The notes under the pieces were generated by a model. It had not been told where the DNA came from. It saw nothing but the letters and a program-made list of their open reading frames with translations, and ran no database searches. The position numbers and the translations under genes are program-made. Source: Antedon mediterranea (taxonomy: Eukaryota > Echinodermata > Crinoidea > Comatulida > Antedonidae). From it: 64,000 bases of DNA. Of this stretch, positions 32,801 through 43,746 are shown in pieces (the stretch's first letter is position 1; each line of letters starts with the position of its first letter). The DNA is taken from the NCBI RefSeq assembly GCF_964355755.1, contig NC_092670.1, positions 10,043,201-10,107,200 on the forward strand, given 5' to 3'.

Positions 32801-34901
32801 TGCATTATGCCTGCGTAGAAATGTATTCTGATCAAGAATGTATAAATTTATGACTTTTGAGCCCATTATTATTTATAATTTATTTAAACGATATTGATTT
32901 TTGTGCTGATAGTTTCTCATTTATTTATACGCAGATTACACCAATATAGTAGTCTCACCATGACAGTAAATCAAGAACTAAATAAAGTTTCTTTTTTCAA
33001 ATAATTTTTTTCTTTTGGATGATCCAAAATATTTGAATCCAGATGAACCTTTTTACTACTTTTTGCTTAAATCTAATAACGTATCACCCAATATACTTAC
33101 AACAAATGATATCATGTGTAGTAGACAACACATAACAATATTCAAATTATGATTGACAATATTGCTATTTCACAGGTTTCTCATTCAAATTACATGGGGG
33201 CATTCCAAAGTATATTTTTTTGTGACGGACGGAACATTTTTGAGAATATAACTAGCCATATCTTAGAAATAAAAAAGAATACAGGATTCAAGTAAAAAAA
33301 TATGGCCATGAATGTTAATTATGAAAGTCAAACAAATTTATAAGACTGTACAAAAAAAGGTGTATTATTAAAATTGTATACGTCGCATACAATGCGTAAT
33401 TGACATTACGTATTGTAATTTTTCTCCTCATTTAAAAGAAATTTTAAAATTTGTTTTGTATTATGATGTTACCAGATAGTTGTTTTAGATGACTGAATGT
33501 TAATTATAAAATTTTAACTGCAAATTTATTAATAAATATGATTTATATGTTTTTACGGACGGGATTTTTCCTATGTCCACTTTTGTCCAGGTTAAAAAAT
33601 TGTATAATTTTGCTATTGAAAAAACTAGAAAAATAAATTTGTTTACATCAATTTAGTCTTTTATTTACAAATCAAAATATTATTCAACCTTTGAAACACT
33701 GTTAAAGTTTAGGTAAAGTGAAAATATTAAAATTCATAAAATAATATAAAATATTATTTATGAAATTAATTATTCAAAGAGTTATAAAGAGAAGCAATAA
33801 TTGTTAAATGTTATCAAAGTAATTTATTTATTTAAAAAAAGTTATGTTTCGTATAGATAAATCTTCAAGCTGTTAACACATTTAAGGCGAATCTTTAAAA
33901 ATTGACATTGGCATTTGACATCTGAATTTCTTAGTGGATCCAAGTTGAAACTGAAATTTTCTTCTATCTTTTTTTTGTCTTAATAATTTTGCATCTGATT
34001 TATAAAGGTTCACAAAGAATGAAATCTACCAAGTGAAAAAAAAACTTGTTTAAATCTATTGCAATTTAATATCTTTAAGAACAGTTGAAAAGTAAGTTTT
34101 TGAAAATTCAGATTAGGAATCATTATTTCAGTAAACACTAAAATGAGGAAGGAAACCCAACCAAAATTTCTCAGAAGTGACAATTATGAATTTTTAAATA
34201 AAAATTATGTATGAATATGAATATGAAATTAATAAACGAACAATTTTAATAAAATATTTGAATATGAACAAACTCGCCATTTCTTGAAGTGCCCTTTTAA
34301 ACTATACTAGGCTAGTCCTAGGAAAAATCCATACCAGCATTTGTTATTTATCCTTTATGAATTGGTAAAATAAATTGATACTTGACTTTCTTTATATATT
34401 GATAGAAATATTTTTCTATTTTATATATGGATTTAATTTATATTTGGATTTAAGTGATTCCTCATAATATTTTAGTTCATTACTTTTATGTACTAAACAC
34501 CTTCAGGAGCCAACAAAATTCAATAGGCTTTTTCCTCTAAACCATGTTTTGTTGAATATTACGTAAGTTGTTCATTCCATCAGTACACTAAATCAGAAAA
34601 TTTAACTCACCTTTTCGATGTAACAAAACTCGGGCTTTTGAATTATGTTGTTTTCAACTGATGCTTCTTCCAGTATTTGCATACTGATTTGACAAACACG
34701 ATCTTTCTGGTTATAGTTGACCGACAAGCAGTATGATTTGTCGGAACATTCCAGCAAGCAATTTACACGGCTTATATTCTTCAACTCGTAACTCCAACCC
34801 TTAAGAGCCTGCCCCTGGATAACTGTATAGAATGAATTGGTCGAAAGAACGACAATAGGCAGAAGGTTAAGAACGACAACCAAAGTTGCAAACGTATGCA
34901 T
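26587..34901 (-). CDS. Secreted PAN + fibrinogen-related-domain lectin (ficolin-like, 5 exons, 319 aa)
   Basis: Exons in transcript order: 34,901-34,611, 32,528-32,504, 31,716-31,580, 29,742-29,481 and 26,831-26,587; all junctions are GT-AG and in frame. Residues 1-20 form a signal peptide (MHTFATLVVVLNLLPIVVLS). Residues about 30-95 look like a PAN/apple module (GWSYEL, NCLLEC, C58, Y63, C70, C93). Residues about 111-319 are a fibrinogen-related domain: SGEYVIQP, VYCDMRSDAGWTVIQRR, FWLGNEQINRL, the calcium-loop residues DRDND (254-258), CAKLRKGAWWYNRC (264-277), NGLYL and GIRWYHFKTW. Such proteins are secreted recognition lectins in invertebrate innate immunity or adhesion; the ligand is unknown. 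An upstream in-frame ATG (35,012) would bury the signal peptide, so 34,901 is preferred. It lies antisense, possibly inside the last GTDC1 intron. Confidence 0.88.
26832..29480 (-). other. Lectin intron 4
   Basis: 2.65-kb AT-rich intron. It contains a poorly preserved LINE C-terminal-like stretch (antisense, about 27,540-27,600, NGLAPTF) and the Helentron-like copy 2 at 28,349-29,273. The open frame antisense at 28,075-28,263 has no recognised domain. Confidence 0.55.
28349..29273 (+). mobile_element. Helitron/Helentron-like element, copy 2 (in lectin intron)
   Basis: Same left end as copy 1 (TCTATATATAAATTTACGTA) and a shortened right end GAGCGTACCATCTAGT that keeps only one hairpin arm. 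About 925 bp; internal deletions relative to copies 1 and 3. Shares with copy 3 a stretch around TCTGTTCCACAAGTGTCTAT. Confidence 0.6.
29481..29742 (-). CDS. Lectin exon 4: central fibrinogen domain
   Basis: Residues 152-238, VIQRRQDGSVDFYRNWAEYK to ALKISGYTGTAG, with FWLGNEQI. Acceptor TTCATTATCAG, donor GGCAG|GTTAGT. Starts in phase 0 directly after GWT of exon 3, giving the canonical GWTVIQRR. Confidence 0.92.
31580..31716 (-). CDS. Lectin exon 3: start of fibrinogen domain
   Basis: Residues 106-151; CFMRECSNILQNNPSAVSGE to VYCDMRSDAGWT. Acceptor GTAATTTTAG, donor TGGACA|GTAAGT. Too short an open frame to stand out alone; found by looking for the SGxYxI / VYCDM signature between exon 4 and the PAN exon. 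Confidence 0.9.
31965..32487. mobile_element. Repeat with CCTCCGCCAA ends and a tRNA-like head
   Basis: Ends AAACCTCCGCCAACTG (about 31,988) and CCTTGGCGGAGGTAATAA (to 32,490) are inverted. Inside, TTTGGTGTAATGGTTATG (A-box-like) and GGTTTAAGTCCCGC (B-box-like, about 32,155) form a tRNA-type Pol III promoter relic, followed by a duplicated segment AAATTTGGTGAGAATCGG. It sits in a lectin intron. Likely a SINE or composite; family unknown. Confidence 0.5.
32504..32528 (-). CDS. Lectin micro-exon 2 (25 nt)
   Basis: Reads VLATDSKT plus one base, between acceptor TTTTTCTTCAG and donor ACGA|GTAAGTATAC. It is the only segment that joins the PAN exon (phase 0) to exon 3 (needs one base) in frame with strong splice sites. 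It forms the linker between PAN and fibrinogen domains. EST support would settle it. Confidence 0.75.
32529..34610 (-). other. Lectin intron 1
   Basis: 2.1-kb AT-rich intron. A short GA microsatellite lies at about 32,626-32,643, and a decayed LINE RT motif-B/C relic (LF.IYLNDIDFCADSF-like, + strand) at about 32,870-32,945. Nothing else recognised. Confidence 0.55.
34611..34901 (-). CDS. Lectin exon 1: signal peptide and PAN/apple-like module
   Basis: Residues 1-97. Hydrophobic MHTFATLVVVLNLLPIVVLS, then TNSFYTVIQGQALKGWSYEL and a Cys pattern C48-C52-C58-C70-C93 typical of PAN. Donor GAAAAG|GTGAGT. The frame is open upstream to ATG 35,012, but those 37 residues are not signal-like. Confidence 0.85.
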
Positions 34902-35282
34902 TGCAACGTTTTGTAAATACGTATTGACAAAATAAACTGTTTGATGTGCCTTCAAATGCAACTTGTCGTACACCAATATTTGTGGTAATAAGGAACTACT
35001 GTATGTTTTCATCTTCTGATGTGCGTATTATAGATGTTCCATCCAAGTATAATACAATAGAACTTTGTCTGCACCAATCAAAAACGTGTTAGTAATAATA
35101 AGGTGTAATTACATAACAATGTATGAACAAACTTGATGCTTTTTTTCTAATAGCCTATCAAATTGAACCATCAAATGCATGGAGTTATTGTTTTTTAATT
35201 ATTATTATTAAATAAATTAAAGAAATTATCATTAAATCATACACTTAATTAAAGCAAAAGAGGACACTTTTATCAGTTGACA

Positions 35283-35680
35283 TAGAGTTCTGCGATGCTG
35301 ACGTCACAACAGTAGGTGGCGCTGCATGGTTGCTAGCCAACCATGCAGCGCCACCTACTGTTGTGTTGTGTTGCTAGCCAACCAAAAAATGCATTCAACC
35401 TGCCTGACTTTAAGGTCACCAATGGTTTGGTGTAGGCTTTTTGAAGTAGTCATTTTAAAACTTAATAATTTTCAATAAAACAAACTAAAATTTCAAAATA
35501 TCACTAAACATTTGTTTTTAATAATCTATTTTTTTTCAACTAGAGTTTAAGTCAAGCTAAGATACATAATTTGATAGAAATACAGATCTATACAGTTTAT
35601 CAACATAGTAGCGTTGAACGCATTTTTTGGTTGGCTAGCAACCATGCAGCGCCATCTAACGTCACACTGCAGAACTCTAT
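35283..35680. mobile_element. Fold-back MITE with an internal 28-bp hairpin
   Basis: Terminal inverted repeats TAGAGTTCTGC / GCAGAACTCTA continue inward through GTCA, TGGCGCTGCATGGTTGCTAG and CAACCAAAAAATGC for about 100 bp. At the left end a nearly perfect hairpin (35,305-35,332 and 35,338-35,365, 28-bp arms) looks like a local fold-back duplication of the TIR. TA is the likely target site. No coding content. Confidence 0.75.
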
Positions 35681-36984
35681 AGGGTCAAAGTCAAACATTT
35701 AATAAATATACGATAGTATAGGCCCCAATAGTTATCTGAAATAGATGATCATAAAAGTAATCACAATATTTGACCAGTTAATTTTAATGGTATTCTGATA
35801 ATTATGTCTATAGTGCAAAATAAATAATTTATTACATAAATTGCGACAAAAAAACATGACTTTCTCTTCAAATGGTCAAATACAGTATTTGACTGCTATA
35901 AAAACAAGTCAGACATTTTTTTTCAGTAAAAAATTCTTTTATTAATGCAATAATGCACTTTTATATTCTATATGCATAAAACATGTTTAAAAAATAATTT
36001 ATCAACAAAAATGTCTTGCCAGTTGGGTTGCACATATACTAGCAATGGTAGTTAGTAGTTTTTGTTTGGATAAAATAAGGAGCGATACTTTTAGCTTGAG
36101 CGATTCTTAAGTTTCATTTATAAACATCCCAGGGTTTACCATTGTTAATACTGTACATAATTATTTACTTTTTTAAGATGCAAAATTGAATTAACCATGT
36201 AGCCTACTGTAGCTGGATTATAACATCTGATCAATTTTTTTTTTAAATAAATTTTGAACAAATTTAGTGTTTTGGTTCAAGTTTCTCTAGTTATAGCCTA
36301 GGCCTAGTAAGAAATGTATGCTAACCTAGCGTTGCATTGGGTGATTGGAAAAATGATAAAAGGGTGGCTCAAGCTTGCTTCGTAGAAGCGGTGTGCATGA
36401 GGTAGAACTATGAACAAGAATACTGTACTTACCATCTGTTCGATAATCGTTTTTGGAATGCTGTCTTGACCTCTAAGTGACCTGATTCTGTTTTCAGAGT
36501 TCTCAACTTTCTACAATTATTTCCTTAGTTTGGATAAAAAATTCTGTAGTAATTACAAAATAGTTGAATGTAGAATGATATTCAGAAAAACCATCACACT
36601 GTGATTGTGTTTTGACAAATTGTAATCCAGAAATGGAAATCCAGAAAAAGTGCTTTTCGTGGATTGTGGGTCCATCATAATTTTGTGTTTTATTTTGGGT
36701 TTCTCATAATTTTAAGTCATATCATAAATTTGCCTAGTATGTATTTCCATAGTATTTATCTCCATTTCCAACAAACATTACATGGCAGCACTGAAATAAG
36801 TAATTAAATATTCCAATAAAAATTGGCTTGGTAATCATCAGGAATAGTCCTTAACAGGGAGATGAGTGCCTCTGCCCACCGATGAGTTTCGGGATTCCTT
36901 TGACCCGGAGGGAGAGTACTCGTCAGGGTCCCTACCTAGGGTTACAGGTCTCAGATTTTTAGTTCTTTTAATTAATTAGTGTTC
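35681..36984. other. Intergenic, no gene recognised
   Basis: AT-rich with one GC-richer patch (about 36,850-36,955, CTCTGCCCACCGATGAG ... CCTAGGGTTACAGG) that I could not assign. No coding region supported. Confidence 0.5.
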
Positions 36985-37659
36985 CATGACCTTCTCATCA
37001 AAATTAATGTCTCTTATTGTTGTGCTATGTCAACATAATGTCAATGACGGCGAAATGTCACCAATAATGGGGATAGCTATGCAAACAAGTAAGTAACAAG
37101 TAAGTAATATTGAATTATCTCAACTCGAATCTATTTTATTATATTATGGTGATGCTATTAAATGACATAAAATGTAAACATAAAATGGATTATTGTCCTT
37201 TACTGAATTTTCCTCTTTCAATCTTTATAATATTATATAGTATTATATGGTGATGCTATTAAAAAAATTCAAATATATTGTAATGTTTGTCTTCCACTTG
37301 TCTCTATTCTTAGATATTATTATTTAAAACACGTTCTCTGCATGTAAAATAATAGCATCTGCATAATTTAGTATCTTGTTTGAAAATGAAGGTTAACATC
37401 AATTAATTTTCCATATGTTGTTTTCACATAGCTACCACAGTATTACTTAATACACTGCACTCTCCTCACCTGCTGGCTTGATGATAACTTGAGCAAAAAA
37501 AACCAACCACCTGACATGTTTTAACTTCAGATGTTGATTTGTCCAATGGCATTGTCTAGTTAGGAATCAAAAAGTAATATAATACAATGTTGTATATATG
37601 ATCTAGAAAGGGATATACAGTATATATAGCTTTTTTAAGTTTTCAAGTTTAGTTTATTG

Positions 37660-39215
37660 TTTCACACAATACAATACAATACAATACAATATGAACAGAA
37701 ACAAAAATTAATAAATACAATTGTGTGAGGAGGACGCATTAAGCCAAGGCTTTAAGTTTGGTCCTCCAGATAAGTAATATATTTAATTATTTAATTTAAG
37801 TGAGAGAACAAAAAAAAACTTCTTTCTTTCGTCAAATTGACAAATAAAATTAAACAAAAAGGCACAAAAAAGAAAAAAAAAACAGTCTTAAGGCATTTGT
37901 GAATTACTAATGTTCTAAATAGTTTGAAATAAGTGTTTGTTTGTATTTTGTTTTAAATGTATTTATGATGGTTATTGCTTTTAGATTTAGCGGTAAGTTG
38001 TTCCATATATACGGTCCATTGTAAATAAAAGATGTTCTTCTAAGTAATATGGTATGCTTTTCGTATAGATTTTTTGCAGTTGAAGATCTGGTGTTGTAAG
38101 AATGATTACAATTTTGAAAATAGGAGTAAAATTGAGTTGGTAATTTATTATGATTTAGGCGGAACATGAATAAAGCTGTTTGGAGTTTATTTATATCAAA
38201 TATATATAAAGTATTGAGAGAATAAAAAAGTGGTTTAGTATGAGATTTTTGAGGTGCTCCCGAACAGATTCAGAGAGAATTAATTTTTGTGTTATCAGAA
38301 CCTGTCCAGGGGCAGCATCCAGTAAATTTATCTACAGTTGTAGCCCAAGCAACATTGCAGTATGATAAATAGGGTAAAATAAGAGTATTGTACAGGGAAA
38401 ATAAGATGTTTAAAGGAAGTATGTACTTCAATTTACTTAAAGCCCCATTCCCTACGTTTTTTAGATCTAATTTAAGATCACAAACTATATTTAATGTAAA
38501 AATAATACTATATGGTCCTATTGCGATAACTTTTTTCGTCTTTAAACGGTTAAAAATGTGAAAAATAAATCGATTCTAATAATTATAGCGGCCCGCTATA
38601 AATCCCAAAATGCATTGCGCGCGGATTGATAAGTTTTGTTTTTCACCTGTAATTCGCCCACTTTTCGATCGATCGTGAAGCCAAAACAAATGGAAGACTC
38701 CTAACTTTTCAGCGAAAATACTGGGTTTTCCCCAATTTGTATCAACGGAGTCTGGCAAAAATAGAAAGACAATTAATGCAGCAACTATACAACGTCAGGC
38801 TAGGTATATAGCTAGCTTACGATGTTCGTACGTTATCGTTGTTTACCAGCTAGGCCTACAAAACTAAGCCTAAGACCGTCCACGAGAGGTCGATCGCCGC
38901 GAGCTACTTAGGTAGTGCATTGTTTCTCACTTTTTATCATAATTTACCATAAAACGTACATTTAAGACAAGGAATGACATGGTTTAATGTTTTTAAAGTG
39001 ATATATATGTATTATTTTCCAAAAAACGTCCAAAATTGCAGGGAAGGGGTCTTTAAAATTCCAACGTTTCTCAAGATAATTTTAGTTAAATATGTTATGT
39101 GAGGTTTCCAATTTAGTTCAAGAGTCAAATCAATATTTGACTCTTGAGTGTCTATTTTGTTTTCATTAATTCTAAAAGCCAGCAAAACTTCTTTTATCTT
39201 GTTTAAAAATTTCAA
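37660..39215 (-). mobile_element. LINE RT C-terminal fragment, split by a TTAA MITE
   Basis: Reading the minus strand: LELNWKPHITYLTKIILRNV (39,215 downward), [MITE 39,052-38,441], LYNTLILPYLSYCNVAWATT, then the C-terminal NHSYNTRSSTAKNLY and GPYIWNNLPLNLKAITIINT of 37,907-38,167, and a 3' UTR ending in AATAAACTAAACTTGAAAAC with an ATTGT microsatellite. Typical CR1-like LINE 3' end, 5'-truncated and inactive. Confidence 0.85.
38441..39052. mobile_element. 612-bp piggyBac-like (TTAA) MITE inserted in a LINE
   Basis: TTAA at 38,437-38,440 and 39,053-39,056 flank ends AGCCCCATTCCCTACGTTTT and (inverted) AGACCCCTTCCCTGC...ACGTTTTTTGG. Removing the element and one TTAA restores the interrupted LINE reading frame (..NVGIL-SKLKYILP..), which proves the insertion boundaries. 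The 60-codon open frame inside the MITE has no recognised domain. Confidence 0.88.
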
Positions 39216-39592
39216 TTATTTCTGTTTTTACCTTTAAATGTACTTACTTTAATTGTGTTAATTTGATTTTGATAATTTTAGGTTTAATTTTATATTTTCT
39301 TTTGTCCATTTATATACTGTATTTTGTTTATATTTATGTAGTTAAGAACTGAACCACTTTGGAAATCAGTACATTGTATTGAAAGTGTATTTCAGAATAA
39401 AGAAAGATTAAATAAATAAATTAAAATACAAAATTGAAGAGTCAAGGAATATAGTGTGCAATGTAAAATGAACCTTTGAAGCTAGACTTGCCCCAAGTCT
39501 GTATTTATTGTCTTTTTTTTTTATTTATTTGTTTTTATTTCGACCGCGATTTTTGTCTGAAAATACAGACTTGTGAAACACGTATAGAAATC

Positions 39593-40903
39593 CATGACCT
39601 TCTCATCAAAATTAATGTCTCTAACAAGTAATATTGAATTATCTCAACTCGAATCTATTTTATTATATTATGGTGATGCTATTAAATGACATAAAATGTA
39701 AACATAAAAAGGATTATTGTCCTTTACTGAATTTTCCTCTTTCAAACTTTATAATATTATATAGTATTATATGGTGATGCTATTAAAATTCAAATATATT
39801 GTAATGTTTGTCTTCCACTTGTCTCTATTCTTAGATATTATTATTTAAAACACGTTCTCTGCATGTAAAATAATAGCATCTGCATAATTTAGTATCTTGT
39901 TTGAAAATGAAGGTTAACATCAATTAATTTTTCATATGTTGTTTTCACATAGCTACCACAGTATTACTTAATACACTGCACTCTCCTCACCTCTGCTGGC
40001 TTGATGATAACTTGAACAAAAAAAAACCAACCACATGTTTTAACTTCAGATGTTGACTTGTCCAATGGCATTGTCTAGTTAGGAATCAAAAAGTAATATA
40101 GTACAATGTTGTATATATGATCTAGAAATGGATATACAGTATATATAGCTTTTTCAAGTTTTCAAGTTTAGTTTATTGTTTCACACAATACAATACAATA
40201 CAATACAATATGAACAGAAACATAAATTAATAATAAATACAATTGTGTGAGGAGGACGCATTAAGCCAAGGCTTTAAGTTTGGTCCTCCAGATAAGTAAT
40301 ATATTTAATTATTTAATTTAAGTGAGAGAACAAAAACAAACTTCTTTCTTTCGTCAAATTGACAAATAAAATTAAACAAAAAGGCACAAAAAAGAAAAAA
40401 AAAACAGTCTTAAGGCATTTGTGAATTACTAATGTTCTAAATAGTTTGAAATAAGTGTTTGTTTGTATTTAAAAAAAAATGTATTTATGATGGTTATTGC
40501 TTTTAGATTGAGCGGTAAGTTGTTCCATATATACGGTCCATTGTAAATAAAAGATGTTCTTCTAAGTAATATGGTATGCTTTTCGTATAGATTTTTTGCA
40601 GTTGAAGATCTGGTGTTGTAAGAATGATTAAAATTTTGAAAATAGGAGTAAAATTGAGTTGGTAATTTATTATGATTTAGGCGGAACATGAATAAAGCTG
40701 TTTGGAGTTTATTTATATCAAATAAGTATTGAGAGAATAAAAAAGTGGTTTAGTATGAGATTTTGGAGGAACTGAACCACTTTGGAAATCAGTACATTGT
40801 ATTGAAAGTGTATTTCAGAATAAAGAAAGATTAAATAAATAAATTAAAATACAAAATTAAAGAGTCAAGGAATATATTGTGCACTGTAACATGAACCTTT
40901 GAA
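39593..40903. repeat. Local direct duplication, unit 2 (internally deleted LINE)
   Basis: Carries the LINE C-terminal frame again (40,429-40,689, minus; differs by C20F and FFF for the K-T near the end) plus the same ACAAT microsatellite. It jumps at 40,768 straight to the AACTGAACCACTTTGG block, omitting the MITE and upstream RT part present in unit 1. Confidence 0.85.
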
Positions 40904-40970
40904 GCATGCAGTCACAAATGAAAAAGAAAACAGAATCTTGTTAATATATTTAAATATACATACTGTTTAC

Positions 40971-41305
40971 TGAGTACGGCCATACTGCGTTGAGACACTG
41001 GTTCGAAGTTAAGCAACGTTGGGCCCGGTTGCGTTCTGGATGGGAGACCGTCTAGAAATTGCTGCGGGTGCTGTATATACTGGAGAGTGATGGTGTAATG
41101 GTAATATCGGACTAGCATGTGATAGGCATGGGTTTGAGGTTATCTGTACCATACTAATTGCATCTTTAGGCAAGATGCTTTACTCTCATTGCCTCATCCT
41201 TCGGTAGGCGCTGCACTGCTGGCTGCCGTGGGTCCGTGGAGGGCCTAATCCGAATTTCCTCAGTTTCCAGTTAAGCTTGAGGACAAACCTTTACCTTTAC
41301 CTTTT
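40971..41305 (+). mobile_element. Composite SINE: 5S rRNA-like head + tRNA-like + CORE-like body
   Basis: 40,971-41,077 is a recognisable 5S rRNA relative: GAGTACGGCCATACTG at the start, GAAGTTAAGCAACGTTGGGC, then TGGATGGGAGACCG and GCGGGTGCTGTA at the end. It is followed at once by a tRNA-type promoter (TGGTGTAATGG A box; GGGTTTGAGGTTA B box) and TTAGGCAAGATGCTTTACTC ... GCCTCATC, resembling the CORE-SINE GGGCAAGTCACTTAACC...GCCTC block. The tail is (ACCTTT)n-like. The centre of the 5S part is diverged, so this is not a functional 5S gene. Confidence 0.75.
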
Positions 41306-42250
41306 ACTGTTTCTTCATTCTTGTTTTGTTTGTGTATTTAATATTTAAAATTATAGACGTTTATTGTGTTACTGTTTAATATTTTTTAATGTCCCCTAGT
41401 CGCTTATTTGCTATCATATTTTTGTACATTTATGCATTTCATTGTCGTCTGGGGAATTGTCTTCTTTTGTAAAGCTTCAAAAGCATCTTAGTAACAGTTC
41501 CGACTGGAGAACAACGACTTAGTTAAATATTCTTGCAGTCTTCTGTTGTTCAATTTTTGTAATATTTTGATTTGTGGTGAAAAGAATGTTTAAAATCTTT
41601 GTTTACTTTCTTGCGACAATTTTCCAGATGAAATGTAATCAAATTAATTTACCTGTTAATTACGTAAACTTGTTGTTTTTGGCTCAAATTTTTGACCTAA
41701 AGTGAATAACTTTAAGGTTTGAGACGTTTCTAATATAAATTATATTGAGCCATACATCACTTCCAACCCATAACCCCTCAGTGACAGTTTTTTTTAAATA
41801 TAGTTTAAAACAGTTCCAGTAGAGTTTCAGCCATGTTGATAGGCCTACGACCCACCCCAAACTTAAAATTCAATTCAAATTGAGAGCCTACTACCCTTAG
41901 CCCAAGCAAAAATCCCCACTACTCCCTTTACCGCAACTCCCCCCTACCCTCCTGACTTTGTGAATTTTTTAAATGTAGTTTAAAACCTTCACAGTACAAT
42001 TGCAGTCATTTTGATACCCATATGTATGGTTACGTGCAGAAACAGAAATTTGTATAACGAACAGAAAAACACAAAAAGTGGAAAAAAGGTTGGGAATTTT
42101 GACCCATAACTTGTATTCAAGATGGCGGATGATGTTCAATATAGTTTAGAACATTCCGGTACCATTACGGTCATTTTGATACCCCATATGTGTGCAGTAA
42201 CAAAAATGTGTATAACTAACATACAAACATCAAAGTATCAAGCAGATTCA
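41306..42250. repeat. Spacer with a three-fold degenerate repeat
   Basis: No gene. Between about 41,790 and 42,220 a unit with TATAGTTTAAAACAGTTCC, TCATTTTGATACCC(C)ATATG and ATTTGTATAACGAACA-like blocks is repeated three times with a period near 170 bp and strong divergence. Confidence 0.6.
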
Positions 42251-43746
42251 TCTATAGTATATATAAATTTACGTAAGGGCAAAATTCGATAAATCTCGGT
42301 TTATTTATAGAATTTTTACTCGATGGTATATAAAGTTGGTTCATACTGTCAGTACTGATTTTAAACATCTGATGTAACCCTGTTTACTAATTAAATTGAG
42401 TTTGGTAATTAGTTATTGATGATTAAAACGAATTTAGGTTCAACGATTGGCCCCAAATAGGGGTGTTTTCCAATCGTGGTATACACTGTCTAATGAATGT
42501 CCATGGAAAAATACCCGAACACAATAATAGGAGGATGCTTCGCATTTTCCTATCTCCTCCTACGATACTTATTTTTAATAGCTAAAAACCGGTTGAACAG
42601 CTCGAGTACAGTATCATAATGTTGAAGACACGCCGATTTTTTAAAAAAAAAATACTATTTTGATAGATTTAATATACATTTATACAACTGTTTTGATCTG
42701 CTATAAATGGAACATTCCAATCTCTGTTCCACAAGCGTCTATTCCCTCAGGCGTCGTAAAGACAAGTACCGTACAGTCATAACAGAAATTCGATCCATTT
42801 TATCCAATCTGTGTGCTGCAGAGGTTGGATATAGGTTTTTTTTTACGGATAATGAGCTAGCCCGTGAGCTACCCTTTCCTCAGTCGCCGTCTATTAAATA
42901 ATCATCTTTATTATTGCAGTTAAACCACCACCCACACCACCACCCTCCCTCTCACTGGCATGAGTAGCGTTGTAAAGCCAGTAGAGGACAGGCCTACAGT
43001 ACAAAGGATCACATGCCTTAAACGCAGAACAACTTTGGTGGTTAGGAACCAACTTAAGTATGAATTGGCTCTAAGAAACAATTGAAAACCATTAGACCTA
43101 CTAATTAAGTTTAGTTAGATAATTATTTATTGACGATTAAAGCAAATTTACGATTTTCCCAGAATATAGAGGTGTTTACTTTATTACTGACAGTTCCTTC
43201 TGAACGTTTATATTAATTAATAATGTAATTACAGTACAAAAAATATAAACGTCGTATTAGTGATGTATCGTTACATGTACTCTACTATTTCAATCGACTA
43301 TACGGTGACAGTTTCAACAAAGTATTAACTAGCAATGTTTTACTGGGTTTAGTCATGGAGGTATAATACCTCCATGGTTTAGTGGTATATTATTTGTAAA
43401 ACATGAAAACAATTAATATTTCGTTACTAAATGGATAAAGAATATATTTAAAAATTGTTCGTCTTTGCACCCATCCTCTTCCCCATCCCTCAACCCTCAT
43501 GTTGCATACAAAACACAAATTCAGTTTGTTTCAAAACAATTGGTCTTATTTTGTGACAAGTTTCTCTTTCGGAAGTAATTCTCAGGGTGCTAATTTTAGT
43601 TGAGTACATAAATCACCGTGTCTATTTATTCGTTCCTGAAAACGACGTGTCCTGCATGCACATTTGAAGTCGCCAGTTTTTTAACGCTGAAATTACTATG
43701 TGTTCGAGAACCATCTGTGGGCACGACCTAGATGGTACCATCTAGT
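42251..43746 (+). mobile_element. Helitron/Helentron-like element, copy 3
   Basis: Left end TCTATAGTATATATAAATTT, right end CTAGATGGTACCATCTAGT, in which the hairpin loop is deleted, leaving a perfect 18-bp palindrome. Longest of the three copies (1.5 kb). A 64-codon frame at 42,707-42,901 has counterparts in copy 2 but no known domain and no Rep/helicase motifs. Confidence 0.6.

Larger units (their letters stand above)
36985..39483. repeat. Local direct duplication, unit 1 (LINE-bearing)
   Basis: From CCATGACCTTCTCATCAAAA to ATGAACCTTTGAAGC this block recurs at 39,593-40,903. The second unit lacks about 1.1 kb corresponding to 38,255-39,345 and is otherwise nearly identical, including the ACAAT microsatellite. 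Confidence 0.85.

Noticed and set aside
34902-35012. Upstream in-frame start codon for the lectin (ATG 35,012)
   Set aside because: It would add 37 non-hydrophobic residues before a clear signal peptide that begins at its own ATG (34,901).
38576-38758. 60-codon minus-strand frame inside the TTAA MITE
   Set aside because: Too short, no domain, and the element is bounded as a non-autonomous MITE.
40971-41077. Functional 5S rRNA gene
   Set aside because: The central region is diverged from 5S rRNA, there is no T-run terminator, and it runs directly into a tRNA-like SINE body.
42707-42901. 64-codon frame as a captured host gene in the Helentron-like copy 3
   Set aside because: A related stretch in copy 2 is not open, and no protein family is recognised; too weak to call capture.
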